In this document: in pieces, positions 7,097-15,115 of the stretch
How positions within the stretch are numbered: the stretch's first letter is position 1
Layout: every line of letters starts with the position of its first letter
Assembly (NCBI RefSeq): GCF_001653335.1
Contig: NZ_CP015079.1
Coordinates: 3,720,001-3,784,000 of the forward strand
Length of the DNA: 64,000 nucleotides
Source: Nocardioides dokdonensis FR1436
Lineage (GTDB): Bacteria; Actinomycetota; Actinomycetes; Propionibacteriales; Nocardioidaceae
Reading direction: 5' to 3'
The notes under the pieces: model-generated
Database searches by the model: none
What the model was told of the DNA's origin: nothing
What the model saw: the letters and a program-made list of their open reading frames with translations, nothing else
Program-made: the position numbers and the translations under genes

Positions 7097-10060
7097 GTGG
7101 GGGCACCGGCCGAGGTACTGGCTTTGATCGAGAAGTACCGCCAGGACAGGGAACATTTTCGTAGCGCTGCGTTCAAAGAAATGTCGGTTCGCACCGAGTT
7201 TCTGAATCCCGTTCTACTTGCGTTGGGCTGGGACCCCCAGAACACCGGACTGGCTGCACCAGATCGTGAGGTGATCCAGGAGGATGTAGTCCAGATCGAC
7301 GGCGCGGGGAAAGCTCCGGACTATGGCTTTCTAGTCGAGCGTCGGCGGATGTTCTTCCTTGAAGCCAAGCGTCCCGGCGTGAACATTTCGACCGATCGCG
7401 CTCCTGCCTACCAAATCCGTCGGTATTGCTGGAACGCGGGCCTTCCGATCGGCGTACTCACGGATTTCGAAGAGTGGGCAATCTACGATTGCCGTGCCGA
7501 GCCGAGCAGTACCGACTCGACGACGACCGCGCGCATCCACTACTTCACTTACGAAGAGCTTGATGAGCGGTGGGACGACCTAGTTGCCCTCATTGGGCGC
7601 GTAGCGGTGGCAGACGGCTCCCTTCAGAAGCATTTCGCTGACCGTCCGATGCCGCGCGGGACGCAGACCATCGATCAGGCATTCCTAGAAGAGATTCGAT
7701 CCTGGCGCAACTATCTCGCAAAAGAGATGGCACGGGACAATCGGGGTCTGTCCGCGATTCAACTCAACGAAGTCGTGCAAACCCTGATCGACCGAATCAT
7801 CTTCCTTAGGATTGCGGAAGCGCGTGGCCTGGAAGCCTACGGCGAATTGAAGGCGTGCGCGGATGACCCTTCACCCGGGGTCTACCGGCGACTCGTCGGC
7901 CTTTTCAGGCGCGCAGACGACCGTTACAACTCGGGACTCTTCCACTTTGCCGATTCGCGCGACCAGCATGGAACGCCCGATTCGCTGTCACCCTCACTAG
8001 CCGTCTCCGATCACAGACTGCGCTTCATTATCGGCAGACTCTATTACCCGCACCCGTACGAGTTCTCGGTCATGCCCGCGGACATCCTCGGCAAGGTTTA
8101 TGAGCAGTTCCTCGGCGAACATGTCGTTCTGGATCAAGCGGGCCTAGCAGACATCGTCGAGAAGCCTGAGGTCCGTAAGGCGGGCGGTGTCTACTACACG
8201 CCGGTTCCCATTGTGGATTACATCGTCGAAGAGACGCTCGGACCGTTGCTCCGAGGAAAGACACCTGGCGAGGTGGCCAAGATCCGGGTGATCGACCCCG
8301 CGTGCGGGTCTGGCTCGTTCCTGATCGCGGCCTATCAATACATCATCGACTGGCATACCGCGTATTACGCCCAACAGGTCAAGAATCGCAATACCTATCT
8401 TGAAAAGTCGAAAGGCGGCGGCCTTCGGCTCAAGACGGCTGAGCGAAAGCGGATCCTTCTGGCGAACATCTATGGAGTTGATATCGACCGACAGGCGGTC
8501 GAAGTCACCAAGCTTTCGCTTCTGCTGAAGGTAATCGAGGGCCAGTCGCAGATGGAGTTGGCGGTTGGACGGATCCTGCCAGACCTTCATGAGAACATCA
8601 AATGCGGCAACAGTCTGATCGACGTCGATTTCCCGCTGACGTTGGACGCGTCGGAGGAAGAGCGACTCACCTACAATCCGTTCGACTGGGATGAAGAATT
8701 TCCGGCCGTTTTCGAGGCAGGCGGGTTCGACGCCGTCATCGGGAACCCGCCGTATTTCAGCATTGACAATGTTTGGGGTCGCAAGGACCGCCGACTGGCG
8801 TACATGAAGTCTCACTATTCAGACATTCATACAGACAAGACCGATATTCTTTTCTACTTCTTGCAGAAGGCAGCCTCGATCTGCCGAGGAGAAGTAGGTT
8901 TTATTGTGTCACGGTCCTTCCTTGAAGCAGACAAGGCACAGAAGCTCCGGGGCTGGCTTTCGACGAATGTGCGACTTCGTGAGGTCGTTGACTTTCGCGA
9001 AGCACTAGTGTTCCCCGGAGTAGGAATCAATACGGCGATTGTTAGGTACACTCGGTCCCGTGCAGCCAAGGAAGCGACGTTCCGTAGGTACAGGAACAAG
9101 GCTCTGCCCCCGGGGTACCTCGCAGGGCATCTCCGTGAGCCCAGCCTGTTCATCCGCACAACCAAGAACTTCGCCGAACTCGACTCTTCATCTTGGGTCG
9201 CTGCCGACGCTGCCGACGCTGCGATCCTGAAGAAACTCGACCTCGCAGGAGACCAAGTCGGTCAGGTTCTTCACGTAGGACAGGGCATGCAGACCGGCCA
9301 CAACACGGCGTTCACCATTCCCAAGACGGATGAGCGTCTATTGCGCGACGCCAAGAGCGCCCGACTGGCGCGCAAGCGGGCCCGCAACAGCGACATCGGT
9401 GCGTACTCGGTAGCAGACGAAGGTCCCTACGTTCTCTATCTCGAGGACGCGCCTGCCTTCGCGCGTCTTCCAGACTCTGTCCAGTCGCACCTGAAGGCTC
9501 ACGAGAGCCGACTAAAAGAGCGTGCTGCCTTCCAGCGGGGGGACTGCATGTGGTGGCGCTACACATGGCCGCTCCACAAGGAGTTCGTCGACAAGCCGCG
9601 CATCCTCGTGCCGTACCGGGCATCTAGCAATCGCTTCAGCGTCGACGCCCGGGCGACGTTCGTCGGTCTCACAGACACGACGGTGCTGTACCACAAGGGG
9701 TCCCCCGAGGACCTCCATTACATCGCTGCCGTACTCAACTCACGGGTGAGCACCTACAGGTTCCGCTTCCTGGGCAAACTGGTCGGCGGCGGTACTTACG
9801 AGTACTTCCACAACACGGTGGGCAAGTTGCCAGTGCCTCGCAGGCTGCCGGGCGACCCAACGCATGACCGGCTCGTTGAGTTGTCCAAGGTGCTCCACGA
9901 GGAGAACGAGACGATTCGATCGACCATCCTCCCCGATGAGCAGGAAGCGTCTTCTAAACTCATCGCCGATGCAGCCGCGGAGGTCGAAACCCTCGTCGCG
10001 CAACTGTTCGGCCTCACAGAAGTAGAGCGCCAACGAATCGAGGAGTACCTAGCACAATAG
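7097..10060 (+). CDS. Type IIG restriction-modification enzyme (fused nuclease and N6-adenine methyltransferase)
   Basis: A 987-residue single-chain restriction and modification enzyme. GTG 7097 was chosen because GGAAGGA (7084-7090) lies 6 nt upstream; a TTG at 6989 would overlap the previous gene. Residues 1-170 form an HsdR-like PD-(D/E)xK nuclease with D75 and E89-A-K91. The gamma-class adenine methyltransferase has the S-adenosylmethionine motif DPACGSGSF from D400 and catalytic NPPY from N550. The last 400 residues form a TaqI-like target-recognition domain ending in a coiled coil. Both activities look intact. GC content is visibly lower than in its neighbours (one 60-nt sample at 7141 is 52% GC against 80% at 4681), indicating separate acquisition. 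It would protect the element and host against foreign DNA. The target sequence cannot be read. Confidence 0.93.
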   Translation: MGAPAEVLALIEKYRQDREHFRSAAFKEMSVRTEFLNPVLLALGWDPQNTGLAAPDREVIQEDVVQIDGAGKAPDYGFLVERRRMFFLEAKRPGVNISTDRAPAYQIRRYCWNAGLPIGVLTDFEEWAIYDCRAEPSSTDSTTTARIHYFTYEELDERWDDLVALIGRVAVADGSLQKHFADRPMPRGTQTIDQAFLEEIRSWRNYLAKEMARDNRGLSAIQLNEVVQTLIDRIIFLRIAEARGLEAYGELKACADDPSPGVYRRLVGLFRRADDRYNSGLFHFADSRDQHGTPDSLSPSLAVSDHRLRFIIGRLYYPHPYEFSVMPADILGKVYEQFLGEHVVLDQAGLADIVEKPEVRKAGGVYYTPVPIVDYIVEETLGPLLRGKTPGEVAKIRVIDPACGSGSFLIAAYQYIIDWHTAYYAQQVKNRNTYLEKSKGGGLRLKTAERKRILLANIYGVDIDRQAVEVTKLSLLLKVIEGQSQMELAVGRILPDLHENIKCGNSLIDVDFPLTLDASEEERLTYNPFDWDEEFPAVFEAGGFDAVIGNPPYFSIDNVWGRKDRRLAYMKSHYSDIHTDKTDILFYFLQKAASICRGEVGFIVSRSFLEADKAQKLRGWLSTNVRLREVVDFREALVFPGVGINTAIVRYTRSRAAKEATFRRYRNKALPPGYLAGHLREPSLFIRTTKNFAELDSSSWVAADAADAAILKKLDLAGDQVGQVLHVGQGMQTGHNTAFTIPKTDERLLRDAKSARLARKRARNSDIGAYSVADEGPYVLYLEDAPAFARLPDSVQSHLKAHESRLKERAAFQRGDCMWWRYTWPLHKEFVDKPRILVPYRASSNRFSVDARATFVGLTDTTVLYHKGSPEDLHYIAAVLNSRVSTYRFRFLGKLVGGGTYEYFHNTVGKLPVPRRLPGDPTHDRLVELSKVLHEENETIRSTILPDEQEASSKLIADAAAEVETLVAQLFGLTEVERQRIEEYLAQ

Positions 10061-10124
10061 GTCGTTGCGGTCCTGGAGCCCTCGTCCTCCCGGAGGGGCG
10101 GGGGCTCTTCGCTGTCCCGGCTCG

Positions 10125-10700
10125 TCACGCTCCCTGGACGCTGTCGCGTGCTGCGGCGATGAGTCGTCGAGCGCGCGAGGCGGCCTCTTGCTGGTCGAGG
10201 TTGAGCGCTTCTGCGGCGGCTCGGGAGACTTGCCGCTCCCGGTGTCGGAGGCGAGCAGCCTCCTCGAAGTCTCCCGCGTCTATCGCTTCCTCCTTCTGCC
10301 TCCTGATCCTCGCCACCTGGAACGGAGCGACGAGGTCGCGCTCGGCGGCGTCGAGCAACGTTGCGAGGTCGTGAAGCGCTGCGCGGCATGCCTCGGAGGC
10401 GTACGCCTCGACGATCGGGCCGGACTCCCGGAGGTCGTCGAGGATGCTCTCGACGTCTACTCCGAGACGCTCCCGGCGTCGCTCGTCTCCCTCCAGGACG
10501 TCGAGGAGTCGGCGGGCGGAGGCGATCACGCTGAAGAGGGCGTCAGACTTCCGCTCCCATGCGCGGCCCTCGTATGCGAGGCGCTTCTCGTGCTGGCGCT
10601 GCTGACGTCCGCTCCAGACGGTCGCTCCGATGCCTCCGAGAGCCACGAGTCCGGAGGAGACAACGGAGGTAAGCGCGACGACGTCGGGCACGGCTGGCAC
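10125..10700 (-). CDS. Membrane-anchored helical protein with UVR-like motif
   Basis: A 191-residue protein with an N-terminal membrane helix (VVALTSVVSSGLVALGGIGA) and a long helical cytoplasmic part. Near residues 145-170 is KEEAIDAGDFEEAARLRHRE, which matches the UVR motif used by UvrB, UvrC and McsA for protein contacts. It lacks any nuclease domain. It starts with GTG, 28 bp behind the element copy of the thiamine-binding gene, so the two are probably co-transcribed leftward. Layout resembles the 6556 protein on the other side of the restriction gene. Function is unknown. Confidence 0.65.
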   Translation of the reverse strand: MPAVPDVVALTSVVSSGLVALGGIGATVWSGRQQRQHEKRLAYEGRAWERKSDALFSVIASARRLLDVLEGDERRRERLGVDVESILDDLRESGPIVEAYASEACRAALHDLATLLDAAERDLVAPFQVARIRRQKEEAIDAGDFEEAARLRHRERQVSRAAAEALNLDQQEAASRARRLIAAARDSVQGA

Positions 10701-10728
10701 CCTACCGGCGCGCGGGTTTGTTGTGCGG

Positions 10729-11046
10729 CTACTCCTGGGACCGCAGAGCGTCGAGCGCGCGCTCCAGGCGCTCGACTTTGCCGTCTAGTTCGCCGTCGTG
10801 TCCGGCGCGTATGTCGGCCTTCAGCACGAGAGACACTCGGGACCCATACGGCGCTACAGCTTCGGTCGCTCGACGGACGACGTCGAGGCACGATTCCCAG
10901 TCTCCTTCGATCGTCGTGAACATGGCGTCGGTTCGGTTCGGGAGTCCGGAGTCGCGCACGACTTGGACGGCTGCGGCGACGGCGTCCGCTACAGACCCGT
11001 CCTCTCTGCCGGTCCCGCTAGGAGCAACGGAGAACGCTACGAGCAT
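10729..11046 (-). CDS. Complete MTH1187-type thiamine-binding protein carried by the element
   Basis: A 105-residue member of the MTH1187/YkoF-like (formerly DUF77) family, small proteins that bind thiamine or its precursors. It starts MLVAFSVAPSG and keeps the family's repeated pattern (VAAAVQVVRDSGLP, MFTTIEGDWESC) to a normal end. AGGAAAG lies about 9 nt before the ATG. It is a diverged paralogue of the truncated gene immediately upstream (11,077-11,223), which stops at the equivalent of residue 46-48. The element therefore carries a full replacement of the gene it interrupted, placed behind the native promoter at 11,231-11,236. Confidence 0.85.
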   Translation of the reverse strand: MLVAFSVAPSGTGREDGSVADAVAAAVQVVRDSGLPNRTDAMFTTIEGDWESCLDVVRRATEAVAPYGSRVSLVLKADIRAGHDGELDGKVERLERALDALRSQE

Positions 11047-11085
11047 GTGGAGTCTCTTTCCTATGTTCGCTAGTAACTACTCGCC
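11047..11085. mobile_element. Right junction of the integrated element (attachment site region)
   Basis: The homology of the interrupted chromosomal gene ends at codon 48 (plus strand about 11,080-11,085), after which a stop codon and 30 nt of element sequence lead to the element's own copy. This places the crossover at or within a few bases of this interval. The exact core and the matching left junction cannot be determined because the left end lies outside the window. Confidence 0.65.
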
Positions 11086-11223
11086 CTCGACGTTGGTGAA
11101 CATCGAGTTGAGCTCGTAGGGCAGCCCGGACTCCTTGACCACCCGGACGGCAGCGGCCACGGCCTCCGAGACGCTCCCGGACTCGTCGGCGGATGAGGGC
11201 GAGATGCTGAAGGCCACGATCAT
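11077..11223 (-). pseudogene. 5' fragment of chromosomal MTH1187-type thiamine-binding gene
   Basis: Forty-eight codons, starting MIVAFSISPSSADESG and ending NSMFTNVEGE before a TAG supplied by the element. It aligns from residue 1 with the complete copy at 10,729-11,046 and stops at the middle of the domain, so the product is unlikely to fold. The ATG has a TACCGT box 7 nt upstream. The missing 3' half should lie beyond the left end of the element if insertion was by simple integration. Confidence 0.85.
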
Positions 11224-11230
11224 GCCCCGA

Positions 11231-11236
11231 ACGGTA
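11231..11236 (-). promoter_or_regulatory. -10 box TACCGT of the interrupted gene
   Basis: On the minus strand TACCGT is followed by 7 nt and the ATG at 11,223, the usual leaderless spacing in this genome. It overlaps the 3' side of the sigma factor gene region and is chromosomal, so it can drive the fragment, the element's replacement gene and the 10,700 gene. Confidence 0.55.
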
Positions 11237-11240
11237 GCCG

Positions 11241-11759
11241 TCAGCCGGGCGAGGCAGCAGACCCCTCCGGTCGGAGGTCGGGGAGCCGCTCGCGCAACCG
11301 CACCAGGGCGGCGTGCGTCTGGGACTTCACGGTGCCTCTCGAGACGCCCAGGGCGTCGGCCGTCTGCTGCTCGCTGAGGTCGTCGAGGTAGCGCAGGACC
11401 ACGACGGCGCGCTGCTTCGGGGTCAGCGTGGCCAGGGCGTCGCGCAGCAGCCACACGTCCTCGTGGTCGATCCGGCTCGGCCCGGCCGTGGCCTCGGGCA
11501 GCACCTCCGCGCTCTGCTCCCGCCACCTGCGGCGCCGCCACCGGCTGATGTTCTCGTGCACCAGCACCCGGCGCACGTACGGCTCCGGGTCACCGTCGAT
11601 CCTCCCCCAGCGCGGCACCACCTTGGCCAGCGCCAGCTGCACGAGGTCCTCGGCGTCGTGCAGGTCACCCGTCAGCAGGTACGCCGTGCGCAGCAGTGCC
11701 GGGCGTCGCGCGACGACGTACGCCGTGAAGGTGTCGGGCGTGCGCTCAGGGCTGGGCAC
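11241..11759 (-). CDS. SigE-like extracytoplasmic-function sigma factor (copy 1)
   Basis: A 172-residue sigma-70 family factor. Region 2 is at about residues 15-80 (RTAYLLTGDLHDAEDLVQLA, then a basic SRWRRRRWRE block) and region 4 at about 105-160 with the helix-turn-helix LSEQQTADALGVSRGTVKSQ. The length and the ALLRTAYLLTG signature fit the actinobacterial SigE-like family. Its start overlaps the end of the propeller gene by 14 nt, exactly as in the second pair at 13,694, so both pairs arose by duplication of a two-gene unit. It probably directs transcription of a small regulon including its own operon. Confidence 0.9.
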   Translation of the reverse strand: MPSPERTPDTFTAYVVARRPALLRTAYLLTGDLHDAEDLVQLALAKVVPRWGRIDGDPEPYVRRVLVHENISRWRRRRWREQSAEVLPEATAGPSRIDHEDVWLLRDALATLTPKQRAVVVLRYLDDLSEQQTADALGVSRGTVKSQTHAALVRLRERLPDLRPEGSAASPG

Positions 11760-13104
11760 GGCGCCTCCACAGGAGGAGTCCGGCCAGCAGGGCTAGCGGG
11801 ACGCCGACCAGCAGGGCCCAGCCCAGGCGCGGGTCGCGGGCCGTCGGCGGGGCCGGGGCGTCGAAGAGCTCGCCGGCCCATGCCTCCTGCGCGACCAGCG
11901 TGCCGGGCGCCAGGTTCTGGGGCTCGGGGGTCACCAGCGGCGTCGCCTCGCCGGTGGTGACGTCGAGACTCACGTACGCCGACCCCGACGGGCCGTCCCC
12001 GCGGACGTCCACGACCACGTGGTCGTCGTCGCGCCACCCGAGGACCTGGTGGGCGTTCGAGTCCCCGACGGGACTCAGCTCGACCGGCCGGCCGGCCTCC
12101 ACGTCCCCGACCGCCACCGTGCGCGCCGTCGTGTCCGAGCGGCGAGGACCATCGGGGTCCAGCGTCACCGCCAGCCGCGTGCCCGACGGGCTGAGCACAC
12201 CCGGACCCTCGGTGAGCGTGTCGAGCTCGAGGACCTGCCGGCTGCCGGGGCGCAGCAGCTCCACCGTGCGCCCCGCGACCGACACCAGCAGGTCGCCGGC
12301 GCTCGTGGCGTCGTACAGGGTGGGGATCGCCCTGCCCTCCCAGGTGCGGGGCTCCTCGGCCCCGACCTCCCAGGAGGCGGTGAGCCCGTCGGTGCCGCTC
12401 GTCTCGCCGGGCCCGGTCCGCTGGAAGTGCGAGAACCACAGCGTGGTCCCGGCCCAGACCAGCTCCTCAGGCACCAGGCCGTGCTCGGTCGGGACCGCGT
12501 GGCGCACGACCTCGCCGGTCGTCAGGTCCTGCATGGCCACCCCGACGACCTCGTCGTCGGTCGTCTCGTCCGCGCTGACGATGGGCTCGCCGCCGAGCCA
12601 GTAGGCGATCCACCGGCCGTCGGCCGAGAGGGCCACGTCGTTCTCGAAGACGTCCAGTGCCTCGACCCGGCCCGGCAGCGCGAGGTAGCGGTACTCCCCA
12701 CTGGCCGAGGCGACACCCACGATGCCCATCCCGCCGGAGCCCCACCAGCCCTCGCGGGAGCCGCCGAGCACCGCCGACAGCACGCCGGGCGGGTCGTCCG
12801 CAGGGCGCGGGCGCCAGCCGTCGAACTCGTAGAGGCGGTCGGGCAGCCGGGGACCGTCCGAGGACGGGGCTGCGGGGGCCGGGGCCGGCGACGGACCGGG
12901 GGCGGTCAACCGCCAACCGCCCGCCCCGACCACCAGCACGACCAGGACGGCCACGCCGACGACGGCCGAGGTGACGTGCCGACGGCGGCGCTGCCAGGCG
13001 CGACCGCGGCTCCAGGCGTCGTCGGGGCGCGCCGGCCCGGCCTCGCGCACGGCGCGCTCGGCCAGCGCGTCCAGGCGGCGCTGCAGGTCGGTGCTCTCGC
13101 TCAT
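11746..13104 (-). CDS. Membrane-anchored propeller-like partner of sigma factor (copy 1)
   Basis: A 452-residue protein with a short cytoplasmic N-terminus (about 50 residues), one membrane helix (VTSAVVGVAVLVVLVVGAGG), a long extracellular beta-rich domain of WD40/TolB-like repeats (for example DGRWIAYWLGGE), and a C-terminal membrane helix WALLVGVPLALLAGLLLW. The ATG at 13,104 follows GGAGGAG; an upstream codon at 13,128 lacks one. Anchor-sensor shape and overlap with a sigma gene suggest it controls that sigma factor as an anti-sigma or sensor. No zinc anti-sigma motif is seen, so this is inference. Confidence 0.8.
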   Translation of the reverse strand: MSESTDLQRRLDALAERAVREAGPARPDDAWSRGRAWQRRRRHVTSAVVGVAVLVVLVVGAGGWRLTAPGPSPAPAPAAPSSDGPRLPDRLYEFDGWRPRPADDPPGVLSAVLGGSREGWWGSGGMGIVGVASASGEYRYLALPGRVEALDVFENDVALSADGRWIAYWLGGEPIVSADETTDDEVVGVAMQDLTTGEVVRHAVPTEHGLVPEELVWAGTTLWFSHFQRTGPGETSGTDGLTASWEVGAEEPRTWEGRAIPTLYDATSAGDLLVSVAGRTVELLRPGSRQVLELDTLTEGPGVLSPSGTRLAVTLDPDGPRRSDTTARTVAVGDVEAGRPVELSPVGDSNAHQVLGWRDDDHVVVDVRGDGPSGSAYVSLDVTTGEATPLVTPEPQNLAPGTLVAQEAWAGELFDAPAPPTARDPRLGWALLVGVPLALLAGLLLWRRRAQP

Positions 13105-13175
13105 CGGTGCTCCTCCAGGGGGTCTCACCCTCTCCTACGCCGCGAGCGGCCCGCAGGGTTGGCACCGGGCGGGTG

Positions 13176-13191
13176 GAAATCTGCGGCGGGT
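13176..13191 (-). promoter_or_regulatory. Conserved upstream motif of propeller/sigma operon 1
   Basis: Plus-strand GAAATCTGCGGCGGGT lies 72 nt before the ATG at 13,104. The same motif with few changes occurs twice at 15,078-15,115 ahead of the paralogous operon, the nearer copy 69 nt before its start. The leaders of both operons also share CGTAGG, GAGGGTGAG and CCCCTG blocks. Shared sequence at matching distance suggests a common promoter or regulator site, possibly autoregulation by the sigma factors. Confidence 0.5.
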
Positions 13192-13694
13192 CAGCTGATG
13201 GGGACGCTGACCTCGTCCGGCAGCAGCACCCGGAGCCGGGCCAGCGCGTCTCGGGAGTGCGACTTCACGGTCCCGACGCCGATGCCCAGTGCCTGCGCGG
13301 TCTGGACCTCGGTGAGGTCGTCGAAGTAGCGCAGCACGACCACGGCGCGCTGCCGCGGCGCGAGCCCGAGCAGCGCCTGCCTGACGGCGGTGCGGTCGGT
13401 GAGGTCGGCCACCTCCGTCGGGCGCTCGGGCGGGGTGTCGGTGCTCACCTCGCGCCAGCGCCGTCGTCGCCACCGGCTCACGGACTCCCGCGCCAGCACC
13501 TTGCGCACGTAGGGCTCCGGGTCGTGGGCGATCTTGGCCCAGTGCGGCATCGCCTTGACCAGGGCGAGCTGCACGAGGTCCTCGGCGTCGGCGTGCTGGC
13601 CCGTCAGCAGGTACGCCGTGCGCAGCAGCGCCTGGCGGCGGGCGGCGACGTACTCCTCGAACTGGGCGCGGACCCGGTCGTCACGGTCGGACAC
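13191..13694 (-). CDS. SigE-like extracytoplasmic-function sigma factor (copy 2)
   Basis: A 167-residue paralogue of the 11,759 factor, with the same region 2 (ALLRTAYLLTGQHADAEDL), basic block SRWRRRRWRE and region 4 helix-turn-helix (LTEVQTAQALGIGVGTVKSH). GTG 13,694 overlaps the end of the upstream propeller gene by 14 nt. The near-identical core with a diverged C-terminus fits tandem duplication followed by specialisation. It presumably has its own target promoters but may share sites with copy 1. Confidence 0.9.
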   Translation of the reverse strand: MSDRDDRVRAQFEEYVAARRQALLRTAYLLTGQHADAEDLVQLALVKAMPHWAKIAHDPEPYVRKVLARESVSRWRRRRWREVSTDTPPERPTEVADLTDRTAVRQALLGLAPRQRAVVVLRYFDDLTEVQTAQALGIGVGTVKSHSRDALARLRVLLPDEVSVPIS

Positions 13695-15009
13695 GGCGCC
13701 TCCAGTCCAGCAGCAGCATCGCGCCGAACAGCAGGACCAGGCCCGCGAAGGTCGCGGGGATGCGGGGGTCCCAGGGGTTCGGTGGGTGCGGGCGCTCCAC
13801 CGTCGGCGTGGCCAGCAGGTGGGTGGCGAGCTGGTCGGAGTACCCCCAGCCGGGGAAGCGGACCAGCTCCTCCTGCTCCCCGGAGCGGACGTCGACGGCA
13901 TGCAGCGCGAATCCACTTGTGGCAGCACCCCGGTCCCGACGGACGGCGGCCACGTGGTCGGCGTCGATCCAGGCGACCGCGTCGTAGGTGCGTTCGGTGC
14001 CTTCCACCGCCGTGGACTCCACGGTCTCGCCCTCCCGCACCTCGCCCACGTGGAGATCGTTGGGGTTGCGCCTCCCGCGTGGCCAGGCGATCCGGGTGCC
14101 TGTGGGGTCGATGGCCGTGTACGACGTGCCCATGGAACCGGGCTGCAGGAAGGACCGCGCTGGCTCGGCGCTGTCGAGGTCCAGCACTGCCCGATCAGAG
14201 CTCCGGTCCAGGACCAGCACTCCGGTCCCGGAGGAGGCATCGACGCTGTCGGAGAGCCCGGTCGCTCCCAGGAGCTGGGGCTCCGTCCCGTCCGCCGGCG
14301 TCCACAACCACAGACCGGCCATCTTTCCGACGCCCTGGCGTCGCGTGGGCCCGTCGGAACCGGTCCAGTACTGGCCGTAGTCGAAGGCGAGCCGCTCGTC
14401 GTCGGCCCACGTCAGCTCGCCGGCCATCAGGCCGTGATCGGTCCCGACCGGCATCCGCTCCACCTCACCGGTCGTGGCGTCGTACACCGCCACGCCGACC
14501 ACGGGTGAGTCCTCCTGAGGCGTCTGCCTGGTCTCACCGACGTACCAGTAGGCGACACGGCGTCCGTCGGGCGCGAGCTCCACCTCGCCGACGCCGCCGT
14601 CGTCGAGATCCGGTAGGTCCAGGAACCGGTACTCCCCCGTCGTGGCCGAGATGCCCGCCACCCCGAGGTCGCTGCCGGTCCAGCCGCGGCGCTCGGCGGT
14701 CACCAGCGCGGCCAGCTGTCCCAGGGGGCCCTCGTCGTCGGTGCCGGGCAGCCACGGGCTCGGCTCCCAGATCTGGGTGGGGAGGGCAGGGGCGGTCCCC
14801 GGTGCGGCCGGTCGGATGTCGCCGTCCGTCCGGAGCCAGCCGAGGCCGCCGACGAGTCCCAGCACCAGAACCGTCGCGCTGACCGCGACGAGGGTGCCGA
14901 CCCGACGGCGGCGGTGGTAACCGCGCGCCACGTCCCACAGTGCGGGGTCGGGCAGGGCTGGTGGTGCGTCCTGGGCCAGGTCGACCAACCGGTCGTGCAA
15001 CGTGCTCAT
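13681..15009 (-). CDS. Membrane-anchored propeller-like partner of sigma factor (copy 2)
   Basis: A 442-residue paralogue of the 13,104 protein: cytoplasmic N-terminus of about 35 residues, membrane helix VGTLVAVSATVLVLGLVGGL, an extracellular repeat domain with DGRRVAYWYVGE and WADDERLAFDYGQ blocks, and a C-terminal helix GLVLLFGAMLLLDW. GAGGAGG precedes the ATG at 15,009. Domain order and the C-terminal overlap with a sigma gene are the same as in copy 1, but overall identity is low except in the repeats. Likely role: sensor or anti-sigma partner of the 13,694 factor. Confidence 0.8.
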   Translation of the reverse strand: MSTLHDRLVDLAQDAPPALPDPALWDVARGYHRRRRVGTLVAVSATVLVLGLVGGLGWLRTDGDIRPAAPGTAPALPTQIWEPSPWLPGTDDEGPLGQLAALVTAERRGWTGSDLGVAGISATTGEYRFLDLPDLDDGGVGEVELAPDGRRVAYWYVGETRQTPQEDSPVVGVAVYDATTGEVERMPVGTDHGLMAGELTWADDERLAFDYGQYWTGSDGPTRRQGVGKMAGLWLWTPADGTEPQLLGATGLSDSVDASSGTGVLVLDRSSDRAVLDLDSAEPARSFLQPGSMGTSYTAIDPTGTRIAWPRGRRNPNDLHVGEVREGETVESTAVEGTERTYDAVAWIDADHVAAVRRDRGAATSGFALHAVDVRSGEQEELVRFPGWGYSDQLATHLLATPTVERPHPPNPWDPRIPATFAGLVLLFGAMLLLDWRRRVRP

Positions 15010-15077
15010 CGGTCCTCCTCAGGGGTCCTCACCCTCACCTACGTCACGAGACGGACGTCTGGAGGGGTCCTGCCCCC

Positions 15078-15115
15078 GACATCTGCGCCGGGTGGGCGCG
15101 ATATCTGCGCCGGGT
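15078..15115 (-). promoter_or_regulatory. Two copies of conserved upstream motif, operon 2
   Basis: GACATCTGCGCCGGGT (15,078-15,093) and GATATCTGCGCCGGGT (15,100-15,115) form a direct repeat with 22-bp periodicity, two helical turns. A third relative lies at 13,176 ahead of the paralogous operon. The outer copy touches the 3' end of the exporter gene. This is probably a regulator or sigma-factor binding array for the propeller/sigma operon. Confidence 0.5.

Noticed and set aside
1..11079. Calling the element a prophage
   Set aside because: No capsid, portal, terminase, tail or lysis gene is recognised in the visible part; only a serine integrase and accessory genes support mobility.
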